Positions 18,649-27,495 of a stretch of DNA of 64,000 nucleotides are shown here, piece by piece (within the stretch, counting starts at the first letter, position 1; every line of letters starts with the position of its first letter). The position numbers and the translations under genes were made by a program. This DNA comes from Herbaspirillum sp. AP02. GTDB taxonomy: Bacteria; Pseudomonadota; Gammaproteobacteria; Burkholderiales; Burkholderiaceae_D. The notes beneath the pieces are model-generated. The model was not told the DNA's origin. It ran no database searches and saw only the letters and a list, made by a program, of their open reading frames with translations. Location of the stretch: assembly GCF_015767275.1 (NCBI RefSeq), contig NZ_JADWMY010000008.1:221875-285874 (forward strand), in the 5' to 3' direction.

Positions 18649-19804
18649 GCTTGGTCTCCTTGCCATGCGGGCCGTCGTCATGCCAGGGGGCCGGCAGGGC
18701 GCCCTCGGGCAGCGACAGGTTCTCTCCGCTTGCTACATCGAACACATGCAGGTCATGCTGATCGAAGGCCAGTGTCAGCGGCGCGCCCGTTTGCGGCAGG
18801 CGCTCGGCAGGGACCAGTGCGGTCAGCGTCTCTTCACCGCAGCGGGTGGTCAGCAGTGCGTCGGCACCGAGAATCTCGACCAGTTCCACGCTGACCGGGC
18901 AGGTCAGGCTGGCGGCTGTGTCCCGCTGGCCGGCAATGCGGACGTAGTCGGGACGTATCGCCAACTTTACCGCCATTCCCTGGCGCAGGCGTGAAAACCT
19001 TTCACCTTTTAGCGCCCAGCTCTGATGGGCTGTGTCGATGATCACGTCCTGCCCTTGCCGCTGTACCACGCCGGAGAGGAAATTCATGGCCGGCGTGCCG
19101 ATGAAGCCGGCCGCAAACAGGTTGCGCGGGTAGCGGTAGAGCTCGGCCGGGCTGCCGGCCTGGACGATGCGGCCCTCCTGCATCAGGACCACGCGGTCGG
19201 CCAGGGTCATCGCTTCCAGCTGGTCGTGGGTGACGTAGACGGTGGTGGTGCGCAGGCGCTGATGCAGGCGCTTGATGTCGCCGCGCAACTGGGCGCGCAG
19301 CTTGGCGTCCAGGTTGGAGAGCGGTTCGTCGAACAGGAACACCGAGGGCGTCTTGATGATGGCCCGGGCAATCGCGGCGCGCTGCTGCTGGCCGCCGGAC
19401 ATGGCGCGGGGCTTGCGCTCCAGCAGGGTGTCCAGGTTCAGCATGGCGGCGACCTCGCGCACCCGGCGGTCGATCTCGGCGGCGGGTCGCTTGAGCCGCC
19501 GCAGGCCGAAGGCGATGTTGTCATAGACATTCATGTGCGGGTAGAGCGCATAGTTCTGGAACACCATGGCCACGTTGCGATCCCGCGCCGGCAGCGCGTT
19601 GACCACCTGGCCGCCGATGGCGAGGGTGCCGCCGGAGATGTCTTCCAGGCCGGCGATCATGCGCAGCATGGTGGATTTGCCGCAGCCGGAAGGGCCCAGC
19701 AGGACCACGAATTCACCGTCGCCGATGTGCAGGTCCAGAGGGTGCAGCACCGGCGGGCCACCGGCATAGTGCTTGGCCAGTCCCTGGCAGTGGATGTCGG
19801 CCAT
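18584..19804 (-). CDS. Polyol/sugar ABC transporter ATPase (UgpC/MalK/SmoK type)
   Basis: This 406-residue ATPase is of the carbohydrate-uptake CUT1 class. Walker A GPSGCGKST is at about residues 37-45, signature MSGGQQQRAAIARAI near 134, Walker B VFLFDEPLSNLDAKLR near 157, and switch VYVTHDQLEAMTLADR. The C-terminal regulatory OB-fold region continues through GIRPDYV-like text. The last about 30 residues are atypical (polar, with HESGSGTGAYPPG) and are encoded where the gene overlaps the AraC gene, suggesting a read-through into an earlier intergenic space. The start follows the dehydrogenase stop by 2 bases. Confidence 0.93.
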   Translation of the reverse strand: MADIHCQGLAKHYAGGPPVLHPLDLHIGDGEFVVLLGPSGCGKSTMLRMIAGLEDISGGTLAIGGQVVNALPARDRNVAMVFQNYALYPHMNVYDNIAFGLRRLKRPAAEIDRRVREVAAMLNLDTLLERKPRAMSGGQQQRAAIARAIIKTPSVFLFDEPLSNLDAKLRAQLRGDIKRLHQRLRTTTVYVTHDQLEAMTLADRVVLMQEGRIVQAGSPAELYRYPRNLFAAGFIGTPAMNFLSGVVQRQGQDVIIDTAHQSWALKGERFSRLRQGMAVKLAIRPDYVRIAGQRDTAASLTCPVSVELVEILGADALLTTRCGEETLTALVPAERLPQTGAPLTLAFDQHDLHVFDVASGENLSLPEGALPAPWHDDGPHGKETKHESGSGTGAYPPGRIVQGLGA

Positions 19805-19806
19805 GG

Positions 19807-20844
19807 TCAGCCTTCCATCTCGATCTGGATCTTGACGTCCTGGGGACGCCCGCTGGCAGCTTCCTCGAAAGCGCGGATGCTTTGCGAGAAGGGGAATTTG
19901 CGTGAAATGAAAGGCTTCACATCGATCATGCCCGAGCTGATCAAGGCCAGCGCCCGGGGGAAGATGTTGGCATAGCGGAAGACCGATTCCAGCCGCACTT
20001 CCTTGGTCTGCATGGCCACCACGTCCAGCGCCACCGGTTCCGGCGGCATGCCCACCAGCACCGCGCAGCCGCCCGGGCAGACCAGGTCCATCAGGCTCTG
20101 ATAGACGCCGCCATGGCCGGAGGCTTCGAACACCACATCCGCGCCCCAGTCGCCGGTGAGCTGATGCACCACGTCCACCAGCGAATGCTGCGTTACATCG
20201 ACCGTGGTGACGGCGCGGTTGCCGGCGAAGTGCGCCAGTTTCTCCGCCACCACGTCGGCCAGGATCACCCGTGCCGCGCCACCGGCCAGGGCGGCCAGAG
20301 CGGTCATCGCACCGATGGTGCCGGCGCCGATTACCACGGCCGTGTCGCCCGGTTTCATGCGCGCCTTGGTGGCGGCCTGCAGGCCGATGGACAGCGGCTC
20401 GACGATGGCACCCTCGGCGAAGCTGACATTGTCCGGCAGGCGATAGGTGAAGGCGGCGGGATGCACCACGCTGCCGGTCAGGCAGCCGTGGATCGGCGGC
20501 GTGGCCCAGAAGCGTACCGCCGGGTCGAGGTTGTACAGCCCGCGCAGCGTGGCCGGCGAATCCAGGCGCGGGATGCCCGGCTCCATGCAGACGCGGTCGC
20601 CCACCTTCAAATGGGTGACCTCGGCCCCGACCTCGGCCACCGTGCCGGAGGCCTCATGGCCCAGCACCATCGGCGCTTCCACCTTGAAGGGGCCGATGCT
20701 GCCATGGGTGTAGTAATGCAGGTCGCTGCCGCAGATGCCGACGGTATGGATGCGGATGAGTACATCCTGCGGTCCCACCTGTTGCGGCAGGTCGATCTCG
20801 CGCAGCTTCAGTTCGCGGGTGGCTTCGAGTACGAGGGCTTGCAT
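19807..20844 (-). CDS. Zinc-dependent polyol dehydrogenase (xylitol/sorbitol dehydrogenase-like)
   Basis: This 345-residue medium-chain dehydrogenase would oxidise a sugar alcohol to a ketose with NAD. Catalytic-zinc residues are present: Cys in [11 protein letters not shown] (about residue 40), His/Glu in MVLGHEASG (about 65), and a Glu in [11 protein letters not shown]. The nucleotide-binding motif is [16 protein letters not shown] (about 170). The segment [20 protein letters not shown] has no cysteines where related enzymes bind a structural zinc, a trait of the xylitol/sorbitol-dehydrogenase branch. The start has AGGAGA six bases away. Because xylulokinase is in the operon, xylitol or D-arabitol is the most attractive substrate, with D-xylulose as product; sorbitol cannot be excluded. 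Confidence 0.88.
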   Translation of the reverse strand: MQALVLEATRELKLREIDLPQQVGPQDVLIRIHTVGICGSDLHYYTHGSIGPFKVEAPMVLGHEASGTVAEVGAEVTHLKVGDRVCMEPGIPRLDSPATLRGLYNLDPAVRFWATPPIHGCLTGSVVHPAAFTYRLPDNVSFAEGAIVEPLSIGLQAATKARMKPGDTAVVIGAGTIGAMTALAALAGGAARVILADVVAEKLAHFAGNRAVTTVDVTQHSLVDVVHQLTGDWGADVVFEASGHGGVYQSLMDLVCPGGCAVLVGMPPEPVALDVVAMQTKEVRLESVFRYANIFPRALALISSGMIDVKPFISRKFPFSQSIRAFEEAASGRPQDVKIQIEMEG

Positions 20845-20852
20845 GGAGTCTC

Positions 20853-21665
20853 CTATTTCGCTTTGAGCATGGAATTCAACAGCCGGCTCAATACGCCGAC
20901 GAAGATCAGGGGCGGCAGCGCCAGCAGTACGGTGGAGGCATTGATCACCCCCCACGGTACTTCCTGGCCCATCGAGGTAAAGGCCGAAGCCACCACCGGC
21001 AAGGTGGCGCTGTTGGACGAGGTCAGGGCCAGGGCGATCATCAGCTCGTTCCAGACCAGCACGAAGCTGAAGATGATCCCGCCCAGCAGGGTGCCCGCGC
21101 AGTTGGGCAGGGCGATCTTCCAGAACACCGCATAGGGGCCGTAGCCATCGAGGGTGGCGGCTTCCTCGATCTCGCGCGGCATGCGCTGGAACACCGGGAT
21201 CGACAGCCAGGTGATGGTCGAGAGCGTGGTCAGCAGATAGGTCACGATCATCGAGAAACGCGTGTCGTACAGGCCGAGGTCGACCCAGATCGCAATGAGC
21301 GGGATGGCCACAGCCACCGGCGGCAGGAAGCGCAGCGACAGCAGGAAGAACTGGATGTCGCGCTTGCCCGGCACGTGATAGCGGGCAATCACATAGGCTG
21401 CCGGTACGCCCATGAGCGTGCCCAGCAGTACCGCGCTGCCGACGATGACGGCGCTGTTGGTCAGGCCGGTCAACACTTCCGGGCTGCCGATGACCTGCCG
21501 GTAATTCTCCAGCGTGGGCGTGAAAATGAAGCGCGGCGTGGGCGTGACGATGTCCAGCAGCGTCTTGAGCGAATTGAGCAGCGCCCACAGCAGCGGAAAC
21601 AGCGCCATCAGCACCAGCAGGATGCCCACGCCCCAGACGGCGCAGCGTGTGATCAGTCTTCCCAT
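20853..21665 (-). CDS. Polyol/sugar ABC transporter permease (SmoG/MalG type)
   Basis: This 270-residue permease is of the MalG class with about six membrane segments. The EAA loop [22 protein letters not shown] lies near residue 165, and the C-terminal pair of helices ends [10 protein letters not shown]. It overlaps the preceding permease gene by 13 bases, which suggests translational coupling. The dehydrogenase start follows 8 bases after its stop. With the second permease and the ATPase it makes the membrane part of the polyol importer. Assignment to polyols comes from the operon and from similarity in layout to sorbitol/mannitol (Smo, Mtl) transporters. Confidence 0.92.
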   Translation of the reverse strand: MGRLITRCAVWGVGILLVLMALFPLLWALLNSLKTLLDIVTPTPRFIFTPTLENYRQVIGSPEVLTGLTNSAVIVGSAVLLGTLMGVPAAYVIARYHVPGKRDIQFFLLSLRFLPPVAVAIPLIAIWVDLGLYDTRFSMIVTYLLTTLSTITWLSIPVFQRMPREIEEAATLDGYGPYAVFWKIALPNCAGTLLGGIIFSFVLVWNELMIALALTSSNSATLPVVASAFTSMGQEVPWGVINASTVLLALPPLIFVGVLSRLLNSMLKAK

Positions 21666-22531
21666 TTGCTCACCCGCTTCCAGATCAGGGTAAAGATCAG
21701 CGTGGTCGCCACCATCATCAGTACCGCCATGGTGGAGGCATACGAGACCTTGCCCGACAGCCCGATTCCCTGGGCATAGGCATACATGTCCAGCGTCTCG
21801 GTGGTGACGCCGGGGCCGCCCTTGGTCATCACGTAGATCAGGTCGAAGGAGCGCAGCGACTCCACCATCTTGATGAAGACCAGGCTCATCAAGGGCGCCT
21901 TCAGCATCGGCAGGGCGATGTAGGCATACACCTGCCAGGTGCGGGCATAGTCGAGCCGCGCCGCTTCCAGTGGTTCAGGAGGCAGCGTTTCCAGCAGTTT
22001 CAGCACGATCACGGCGAAGAACAGGCCCCATTGCCAGATATCCACCAGCGCCACCGCATACAGCGCCATCACCGGGTCGGACAGGAAGGCCGTGTCATGG
22101 ATGCCCACCAGCCCCAGCAGCCAGCCCAGGATGCCGGTCAGCGGCGAATACATGAACTTCCAGATGAAGGCCGCCGACACCCGGGGCAGCAGTACCGGCG
22201 TGATCAGCAGCACGCACATGGCGTGTCGCCACTTGCCGTGGACGTTTTCGAAGAGATAGATGGCGATGAGTACACCCGCCACCACGGCGCCGACCACGGT
22301 CACCACTTCCCAGATCGCCGAGACTTCGATGGCGTTGAGGAAGCGCCGGTCCGACAGCAGCCTTTCCACATTGCGCAGCCAGACATAGTCGCTGTCGGGA
22401 TAGCGCAGTACGCGGTTCTTCAGGGCCAGGTTGATGGCCGCCACCGTCGGCACCAGGCCCAGCACCAGCATCACCAGCAGCGACGGTCCCAGGAACAGGT
22501 AGGGCAGCGAGGTCTTTCCACGATTGAACAT
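21653..22531 (-). CDS. Polyol/sugar ABC transporter permease (SmoF/MalF type)
   Basis: This 292-residue permease of the MalF/UgpA class has six membrane segments. The N-terminal stretch [20 protein letters not shown] is typical, and the EAA loop [21 protein letters not shown] lies near residue 190. It follows the binding-protein gene after about 80 bases and overlaps the next permease by 13 bases. It partners with the SmoG-like subunit to form the channel. Length and layout are normal for the family. Confidence 0.92.
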   Translation of the reverse strand: MFNRGKTSLPYLFLGPSLLVMLVLGLVPTVAAINLALKNRVLRYPDSDYVWLRNVERLLSDRRFLNAIEVSAIWEVVTVVGAVVAGVLIAIYLFENVHGKWRHAMCVLLITPVLLPRVSAAFIWKFMYSPLTGILGWLLGLVGIHDTAFLSDPVMALYAVALVDIWQWGLFFAVIVLKLLETLPPEPLEAARLDYARTWQVYAYIALPMLKAPLMSLVFIKMVESLRSFDLIYVMTKGGPGVTTETLDMYAYAQGIGLSGKVSYASTMAVLMMVATTLIFTLIWKRVSKWED

Positions 22532-22613
22532 GCAGGACTCCGGAAGCCGCCGCGGCGCAGGGCCATGGCGGCGACATCGTCAAAGGTCGTTGTCAAGCCG
22601 CTGAGGGGCCGGC

Positions 22614-23885
22614 TTACTTGCGTGCGTGTTCCATCGCATCCTGCGCATATTGCGCAGCATCGTTGAGCGCGCGCGGAATGTCCTTTTGTGTGCCGGTGAA
22701 CACTTCCTCCAGCGCCACGCCCAGGTTGTCGCCGATGTCCGGCCATTGCGGGCTGGGCCAGATGGTCAGCTTGGAGACCGGGGTGGTGTCCTTCAGACCG
22801 GCCAGGATCTGCGGTTTGACGTTCTTCTGGAAGTAGTCGCTCTGGACGGTGCTGTTGCGGTTGTAGTCGCTGAACACCTTTTCGCGCAGGCGGGCCTGTT
22901 CCTGTTCCTTGCCGGTGGCGAAGGCGATGAACTTGCCGGCTGCCTGGCGCGTGCATTCATCCTTGGCACCGACGGCCGAGATGGCCAGGCCGTGGCCATA
23001 GGCGGCCGAGGGCAGAGGGGCGGGCGGACGGGCATAGCCGACCTTGTCGGCCACGCTGGACTTGCTGCTGTCTTCCATCCAGTCGGCAAAGGGCGTGGAC
23101 TCGATCATGAAGGCCACCTTGCCGGAGCGGAAGGCTTCCAGCGCATTGCTCCAGTCGTAGGTGGCAGCTCCCGGTGGCGCGTACTTGAAGAGGTCGGCAT
23201 AGAGCTGCGTGGCCTTCACTGCCGCCGGCGAATTGAAGGCCGGCTGGTTGTTCTTGTCGGTCCAGCTGCCGCCTTGTGCCAGCATGAACGGCGCCCAGCG
23301 CCACACGTTCATACCCGAGCCGCGCTGGCCGCGTGCCACCCAGCCATACACACTGGGCGGGGAATGCAGCTTCTTGATGTCGGCCACCAGTTCGTCCAGG
23401 GTGCGCGGCACCGGCAGGCCGGCCTTCTCCAGCAGGTCGCGGCGATAGAAGAGGAAGTCCGAGCCGCCGATCAGCGGCGCGAAGTAGGCCACATCCTTGT
23501 AGCTGGCCACGGCGCGGCGGCCGGGCAGGAAGTCGTCGTAGTCGGCTTCCTTGGGGAAATACTTCAGCAGCGGCACGATCCACCCGGCCGAGGCGAATTC
23601 GGCCACGTTGGCTTCATCGACGTAGTAGACCTGGTAGGAGCCGGCCTTGGTGGAGGCGTCCAGGCGCGACTTGGCACGACGGTCGTTCTCGCCGAAGTAG
23701 CTGATCTCGACGCGGGTACCGCTGCGCTTCTGGTAATCGGCCAGCGATTTTTCCATCACGGTCAGGCCCAGGCTTTTCTGGGCCAGTACCTTCAGCACGG
23801 GGACGTTGCAGGACTGCGCCGATACCGACAGCGGCAGCGCAGCACCAAGGACGGCGCACGCGGCGCCCAAGTAGAACCTGTTCAC
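22614..23885 (-). CDS. Polyol/sugar ABC transporter substrate-binding protein (SBP family 1)
   Basis: This 423-residue periplasmic binding protein has a clear signal peptide (MNRFYLGAACAVLGAALPLS, cleaved after SAQ near residue 25). The mature form shows the family 1 layout: YQKRSGTRVEISYFGEND early, YVDEANVAEFASAGWIVPL, a lobe-crossing YGWVARGQRGSGMNVWRW segment, and GKVAFMIESTPFADWM. It is the first gene of the minus-strand polyol operon and so would be the most highly expressed. GTCACGT-type repeats lie 34-60 bases ahead of its start, with GGAGACAAATC as the Shine-Dalgarno region. The ligand is inferred to be a pentitol or hexitol from the downstream enzymes. Confidence 0.92.
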   Translation of the reverse strand: MNRFYLGAACAVLGAALPLSVSAQSCNVPVLKVLAQKSLGLTVMEKSLADYQKRSGTRVEISYFGENDRRAKSRLDASTKAGSYQVYYVDEANVAEFASAGWIVPLLKYFPKEADYDDFLPGRRAVASYKDVAYFAPLIGGSDFLFYRRDLLEKAGLPVPRTLDELVADIKKLHSPPSVYGWVARGQRGSGMNVWRWAPFMLAQGGSWTDKNNQPAFNSPAAVKATQLYADLFKYAPPGAATYDWSNALEAFRSGKVAFMIESTPFADWMEDSSKSSVADKVGYARPPAPLPSAAYGHGLAISAVGAKDECTRQAAGKFIAFATGKEQEQARLREKVFSDYNRNSTVQSDYFQKNVKPQILAGLKDTTPVSKLTIWPSPQWPDIGDNLGVALEEVFTGTQKDIPRALNDAAQYAQDAMEHARK

Positions 23886-23918
23886 GATTTGTCTCCTGAT
23901 ATTTTTTATCGATCACCA

Positions 23919-23945
23919 GTCACGTGTCACGTTGACGTGTCACGT
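23919..23945 (-). promoter_or_regulatory. Tandem GTCACGT repeats upstream of the polyol operon, candidate operator
   Basis: Four consecutive 6-7 base units read GTCACGT, GTCACGT, TGACGT, GTCACGT. This is the same as two perfect 11-base ACGTGTCACGT repeats, 13 bases apart. They end 34 bases before the start codon of the binding-protein gene. An AraC-type regulator is encoded in the operon, so this is a reasonable operator candidate, not a proven one. Confidence 0.45.
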
Positions 23946-24120
23946 ATTGCGCGCAACCGCTTCGGGGGAACATAGCGGAGTGCCAACACAGCCTGTCTGA
24001 CGGCCAGGCCAAGAGTACGAGCCCAGGGCGCGGCGCTCCACGCCAAAAGCGTGAAGGGCGGTGATACTTTTTGCTCAGGTTTTATGTGCGCTGCGGGATT
24101 TTGTATTGCCGGTGGCGCGT

Positions 24121-25515
24121 TCAGCGTACAGTGGGCGGCGCCGCCATGGCCGGCAGGCTGACGACCACCACCAGACCCGTGCCGGTGGCCGGCACTTCCA
24201 GCCGTATCGCGCCCTGCGAGGCTTGCACGATCTCGCGCACGATGGCCAGGCCCAGGCCGGAGCCGGGCTGGTCCGGGCGGGCATTGCGATAGAAGCGCTC
24301 GAACACGCGTTCGCGCACTTCTGCGGGGATGCCGGGACCATTGTCGGTCACCGTGACGATGATCTGCTTGCGCCTGTGCTCCAGCCCCACGGTGACCTTG
24401 CCGTCCTCCGGGGTGTAGCGCAGGGCATTGTCGATCAGATTCATCAGCATGCCGCCCAGTTGGGCTTCGTTGCCGGTGACCATGGCACTCTCCAGGGTGG
24501 TCTCCAGGCCGAGGTCGATGTTCTTCTTCAGGGCCAGCCCGGCCAGTTCTTCCAGCACCATCGCCGCTACCGACAGCAGGTCCACCGGGCCGCGCGGGAA
24601 GGCGCTGCCATTGGAGGCTTCGGCCTGCGACAGCAACAGCAGCTTGTTGGTCAGGTCGGTCATGCTGCGGCTGCCCTCCTGCAGCGAGGCCAGCACCTGG
24701 GCCACCCGCTGCGGATCCTCGAGCTGGCGGGCGAACTGGATCTGCGAGTCGATCACCGCCAGGGGCGTACGCAACTGGTGCGCGGCATCGGCCACAAAGC
24801 GCTTCTGCACGGTGACCTGGGCATTGAGGCGGAAGATGTATTGGTTGATCGCCTCCACGATGGGCCGCAGTTCCTGCTGCAGGCCACCGGCCTGCAGGGG
24901 CGTGAGCGAATCGGGCTGGCGTGTGGCCAGTGCGTCCTTGACCGCCAGGATGGGCCGCAATTCCATGGTCAGGCCCAGCACCACCAGGCTGATGGCCAAC
25001 AGCAACAGCACGATCTGGCGCCGCAGCGAGGCATGCCACTGGTCGTCGATCATCTGCTGGCGACCCTGCATGGTCTGGCCCACCGAGACCGCCACCATGC
25101 GCAGCGTCCCCTCGTCGAACAGGGCGCGGATATAGCTCACCACACGCAGCGGCCGGCCTTCGAAGGTAGTGGTCGTATAGACCGGGTAGAGCGCCGCGAA
25201 GTCGGGCTGGGCGGGAAAATCGGGGCGGCCGGCCAGCAGCGTGTCGTCATCCATCCGCACCTGGTAATAGACCGCATCCTGGGCCGGCGAGGCGAACAGT
25301 TCCAGCGCCGCCGGCGGCACCGAGACCACTGGCGCGCCCTCGTTCCAGCCCACCTGGCCGGCGATCATGCGGGCCGAGGCCAGCAGGGCGCGGTCCTGCA
25401 CCAGGGTGGCGCTGGAGACGGCGTTGTCGTAGGCGTCGCTGGTGGACAGGCCCACATAGACCGCCATCGGGATCAGCAGCCACCACAGCAGCCGCAGGCG
25501 CAGGCTGTCAATCAT
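24121..25515 (-). CDS. Sensor histidine kinase, TctE-like
   Basis: This 464-residue inner-membrane kinase has a transmembrane helix at about residues 8-25 and a 2CSK_N-type periplasmic domain (about 26-165) like that of TctE. A second helix (QIVLLLLAISLVVLGL) follows, then a HAMP-like linker, a dimerisation domain with the phosphorylated His in VADAAHQLRTPLAVID (about residue 245), and an ATPase domain. The last carries LIDNALRYTP (N box), VTDNGPGIP (G1) and SGLGLAIVREI (G2). It overlaps the response-regulator gene by a few bases and would phosphorylate that protein. The pair is divergent from the ABC importer at 26361, its likely target. The stimulus is unknown; TctDE homologues respond to organic acids. 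Confidence 0.92.
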   Translation of the reverse strand: MIDSLRLRLLWWLLIPMAVYVGLSTSDAYDNAVSSATLVQDRALLASARMIAGQVGWNEGAPVVSVPPAALELFASPAQDAVYYQVRMDDDTLLAGRPDFPAQPDFAALYPVYTTTTFEGRPLRVVSYIRALFDEGTLRMVAVSVGQTMQGRQQMIDDQWHASLRRQIVLLLLAISLVVLGLTMELRPILAVKDALATRQPDSLTPLQAGGLQQELRPIVEAINQYIFRLNAQVTVQKRFVADAAHQLRTPLAVIDSQIQFARQLEDPQRVAQVLASLQEGSRSMTDLTNKLLLLSQAEASNGSAFPRGPVDLLSVAAMVLEELAGLALKKNIDLGLETTLESAMVTGNEAQLGGMLMNLIDNALRYTPEDGKVTVGLEHRRKQIIVTVTDNGPGIPAEVRERVFERFYRNARPDQPGSGLGLAIVREIVQASQGAIRLEVPATGTGLVVVVSLPAMAAPPTVR

Positions 25516-26179
25516 CTTTCTGGCGCAGCAGGTAGCCCAGCCCGCGCAGGGTCATGATGGCGGCCGAGGAATGTTCCAGCTTCTTGCGCAGGCGCGAGAT
25601 GTAGATTTCGATGGCGTCCGCGCTGGGTTCTTCGGAGAGGCTGAAGACGCCTTTCATCAGCGCCGTCTTGGAGACCGTCTTGCCCTGCTTGAGCATGAGC
25701 ACTTCCAGCACATCGTGCTCGCGTGCCGGCAGCGCCAGGGTGGTGCCGGCCACCGCGAACTGGCGCGTGTTGCTGTCGTAGACCAGGTCGCCACAGTGGA
25801 TTTCGGCGGCCTTGTCGGGGGTCTGGCGGCGTACCAGTACCTTGATGCGCGCCACCAGTTCACGGATCTCGAAGGGTTTGACCAGGTAGTCGTCGGCCCC
25901 GGCGCCCAGGCATTCCACCTTTTCGTCGATGGAGCCGCTGGCGGTCAGGATCATCACCGGCACGCCGTTGTGACGCTCGCGCAGGCGGCGCAGCACGTTC
26001 TTGCCATGCATCTTGGGCAGCATCAGGTCCAGCAGCACGACGTCATAGTTCTCGTCGCGCAGCACCTGGTCGGCGATCTCGCCATCGGCGGCGATATCGA
26101 CCTTGAACTTGTGTTCCTTGAGAATCTGCTCCAGCCAGTGGGCAAGCTGGGGATTGTCTTCGATCAGGAGCAATTTCAT
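25508..26179 (-). CDS. Two-component response regulator, TctD-like (OmpR family)
   Basis: This 223-residue regulator has an N-terminal receiver domain (acidic pair EDN at residues 7-9, phospho-Asp in DVVLLDLMLPKMHG about residue 51, Lys in DDYLVKPFEIREL about 101). The C-terminal OmpR/PhoB winged helix includes LPAREHDVLEVLMLKQG and RLRKKLEHSSAAIMTLRGLGYLL. The start MKLLLIEDNPQ at 26179 is the normal receiver start; the frame continues upstream to 26239 through a 15-base duplication that is not protein-like. It pairs with the kinase at 24121 and probably controls the divergent transporter genes. Confidence 0.93.
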   Translation of the reverse strand: MKLLLIEDNPQLAHWLEQILKEHKFKVDIAADGEIADQVLRDENYDVVLLDLMLPKMHGKNVLRRLRERHNGVPVMILTASGSIDEKVECLGAGADDYLVKPFEIRELVARIKVLVRRQTPDKAAEIHCGDLVYDSNTRQFAVAGTTLALPAREHDVLEVLMLKQGKTVSKTALMKGVFSLSEEPSADAIEIYISRLRKKLEHSSAAIMTLRGLGYLLRQKDD

Positions 26180-26181
26180 GC

Positions 26182-26211
26182 GGTAGTCTCGTGTTTGGTA
26201 GTCTCGTGTTT
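26182..26211. repeat. Perfect 15-base tandem duplication in the tctD-like leader
   Basis: GGTAGTCTCGTGTTT occurs twice head to tail (26182-26196 and 26197-26211), immediately upstream of the regulator start codon. It keeps the upstream frame open, so it can look like an N-terminal extension. It is probably a replication-slippage duplication. Confidence 0.8.
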
Positions 26212-26360
26212 CTTTGGCATCTTTTTTGTTGCGCTGCAAATAAAAAAGCCGTTTTTTGGAAAGCTGGATGAAGGTTTCGGCTTCTTAGAATAGGCCCGCA
26301 GATCAATAAAAAGTGAAGATGGCGACAGACCATCCCACCCATAATCAGGAGGCAATCATA

Positions 26361-27416
26361 ATGCGTCACGCCGTTCGTGTGTTTTCGTCCGCCCGCGCCA
26401 CCCCTTTACGCCGTACCCTCATCGCCGCCGGCGCCACCGCCATCACCGCCTGCGCCCTGGCATTGGCCGCGCCACAGGCCCATGCCGCCGACAAGATCAT
26501 CATCATGGTCGGCGGCATCAACAAGCTCATCTACCTGCCGCCCAAGCTGGCCGAAAGCCTGGGTTACTTCAAGGAAGCCGGCCTGGACGTGGAACTGCAG
26601 TCGCAGCCGGCCGGGGTCGATGCCGAGAACGAGCTGCTGGCCGGCGCCGTGCAGGCCGTGGTCGGCTACTACGACCACTCCATCGACCTGCAGAGCAAGG
26701 GCAAGGAAGTCACCTCCATCACCCAGTTGCTGCTGGTACCGGGCGGCATGGAAATGGTGCGCGCCGACCTGGCCGACAGCGTACGCAGCATGGCCGACCT
26801 CAAGGGCAAGACCCTGGGCGTGACCGGGCTGGGCTCGTCTTCCAGCTTCCTGGCCCAGTACCTGGCCAGCCGCGCCGGCCTGAAGTCGGGTGACTACTCG
26901 ATGCTGCCGGTCGGCGCCGGCAATACGCTCATCGCCGCCATGAAGCAAAAGCGCGTGGACGTGGCCTGGACCACCGAGCCGACCACTTCCATCCTGCTGT
27001 CCACGGGCGCGGCCAAGGTGCTGGTGGACATGAGCAGCGTCGATGGCACCCGCGCCGCACTGGGTGGGCTCTATCCGGCCTCCAGCGTCTATGTACACCG
27101 CTCCTGGATGAACAGCCACAAGGCCGAGTCGCAGAAGCTGGCCACCGCCTTCGTCAAGACCCTCAGGTACATCCAGACCCATTCGGCCGAAGAGATCGCC
27201 GACAAGATGCCCAAGGATTACTACGGCGGCAACAAGGCCATCTACGTGCAGGCGCTGAAGGCGTCGCTGCCCATGTATTCGCCCGATGGCAAGATGCCCG
27301 CCGGTGGCCCCGAGCAGGTGTTGAAGGTGATGGCCGGCTTCAACCCCAACATCAAGGGCAAGAACATCGATCTGTCCAAGACCTATACCAACGAGTTCGT
27401 CGATCAGGTGAAGTAA
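26361..27416 (+). CDS. ABC transporter substrate-binding protein (SsuA/NMT1 type), copy 1
   Basis: This 351-residue periplasmic binding protein is of the nitrate/sulfonate/taurine class. It has a long twin-Arg-containing but Sec-like signal (MRHAVRVFSS to AHA near residue 42). The mature part starts DKIIIMVGGINKLIYLPPKL and contains GYFKEAGLDVELQSQPAG and LAGAVQAVVGYYDHS, typical of the class. ATG 26361 has AGGAGG eight bases upstream and is preferred to 26313. A second, closely related gene follows at 27496, and an ATPase and permease come after it. The ligand is unknown; the class covers sulfonates, nitrate, thiamine precursors and aromatics. Confidence 0.88.
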   Translation: MRHAVRVFSSARATPLRRTLIAAGATAITACALALAAPQAHAADKIIIMVGGINKLIYLPPKLAESLGYFKEAGLDVELQSQPAGVDAENELLAGAVQAVVGYYDHSIDLQSKGKEVTSITQLLLVPGGMEMVRADLADSVRSMADLKGKTLGVTGLGSSSSFLAQYLASRAGLKSGDYSMLPVGAGNTLIAAMKQKRVDVAWTTEPTTSILLSTGAAKVLVDMSSVDGTRAALGGLYPASSVYVHRSWMNSHKAESQKLATAFVKTLRYIQTHSAEEIADKMPKDYYGGNKAIYVQALKASLPMYSPDGKMPAGGPEQVLKVMAGFNPNIKGKNIDLSKTYTNEFVDQVK

Positions 27417-27495
27417 GGCCTCCCTGCACGCACGCGCCGAACACCCTAGAATCCGCTGCATCCGCAGCATCCCGATTCGACCAACAGGAGACATC

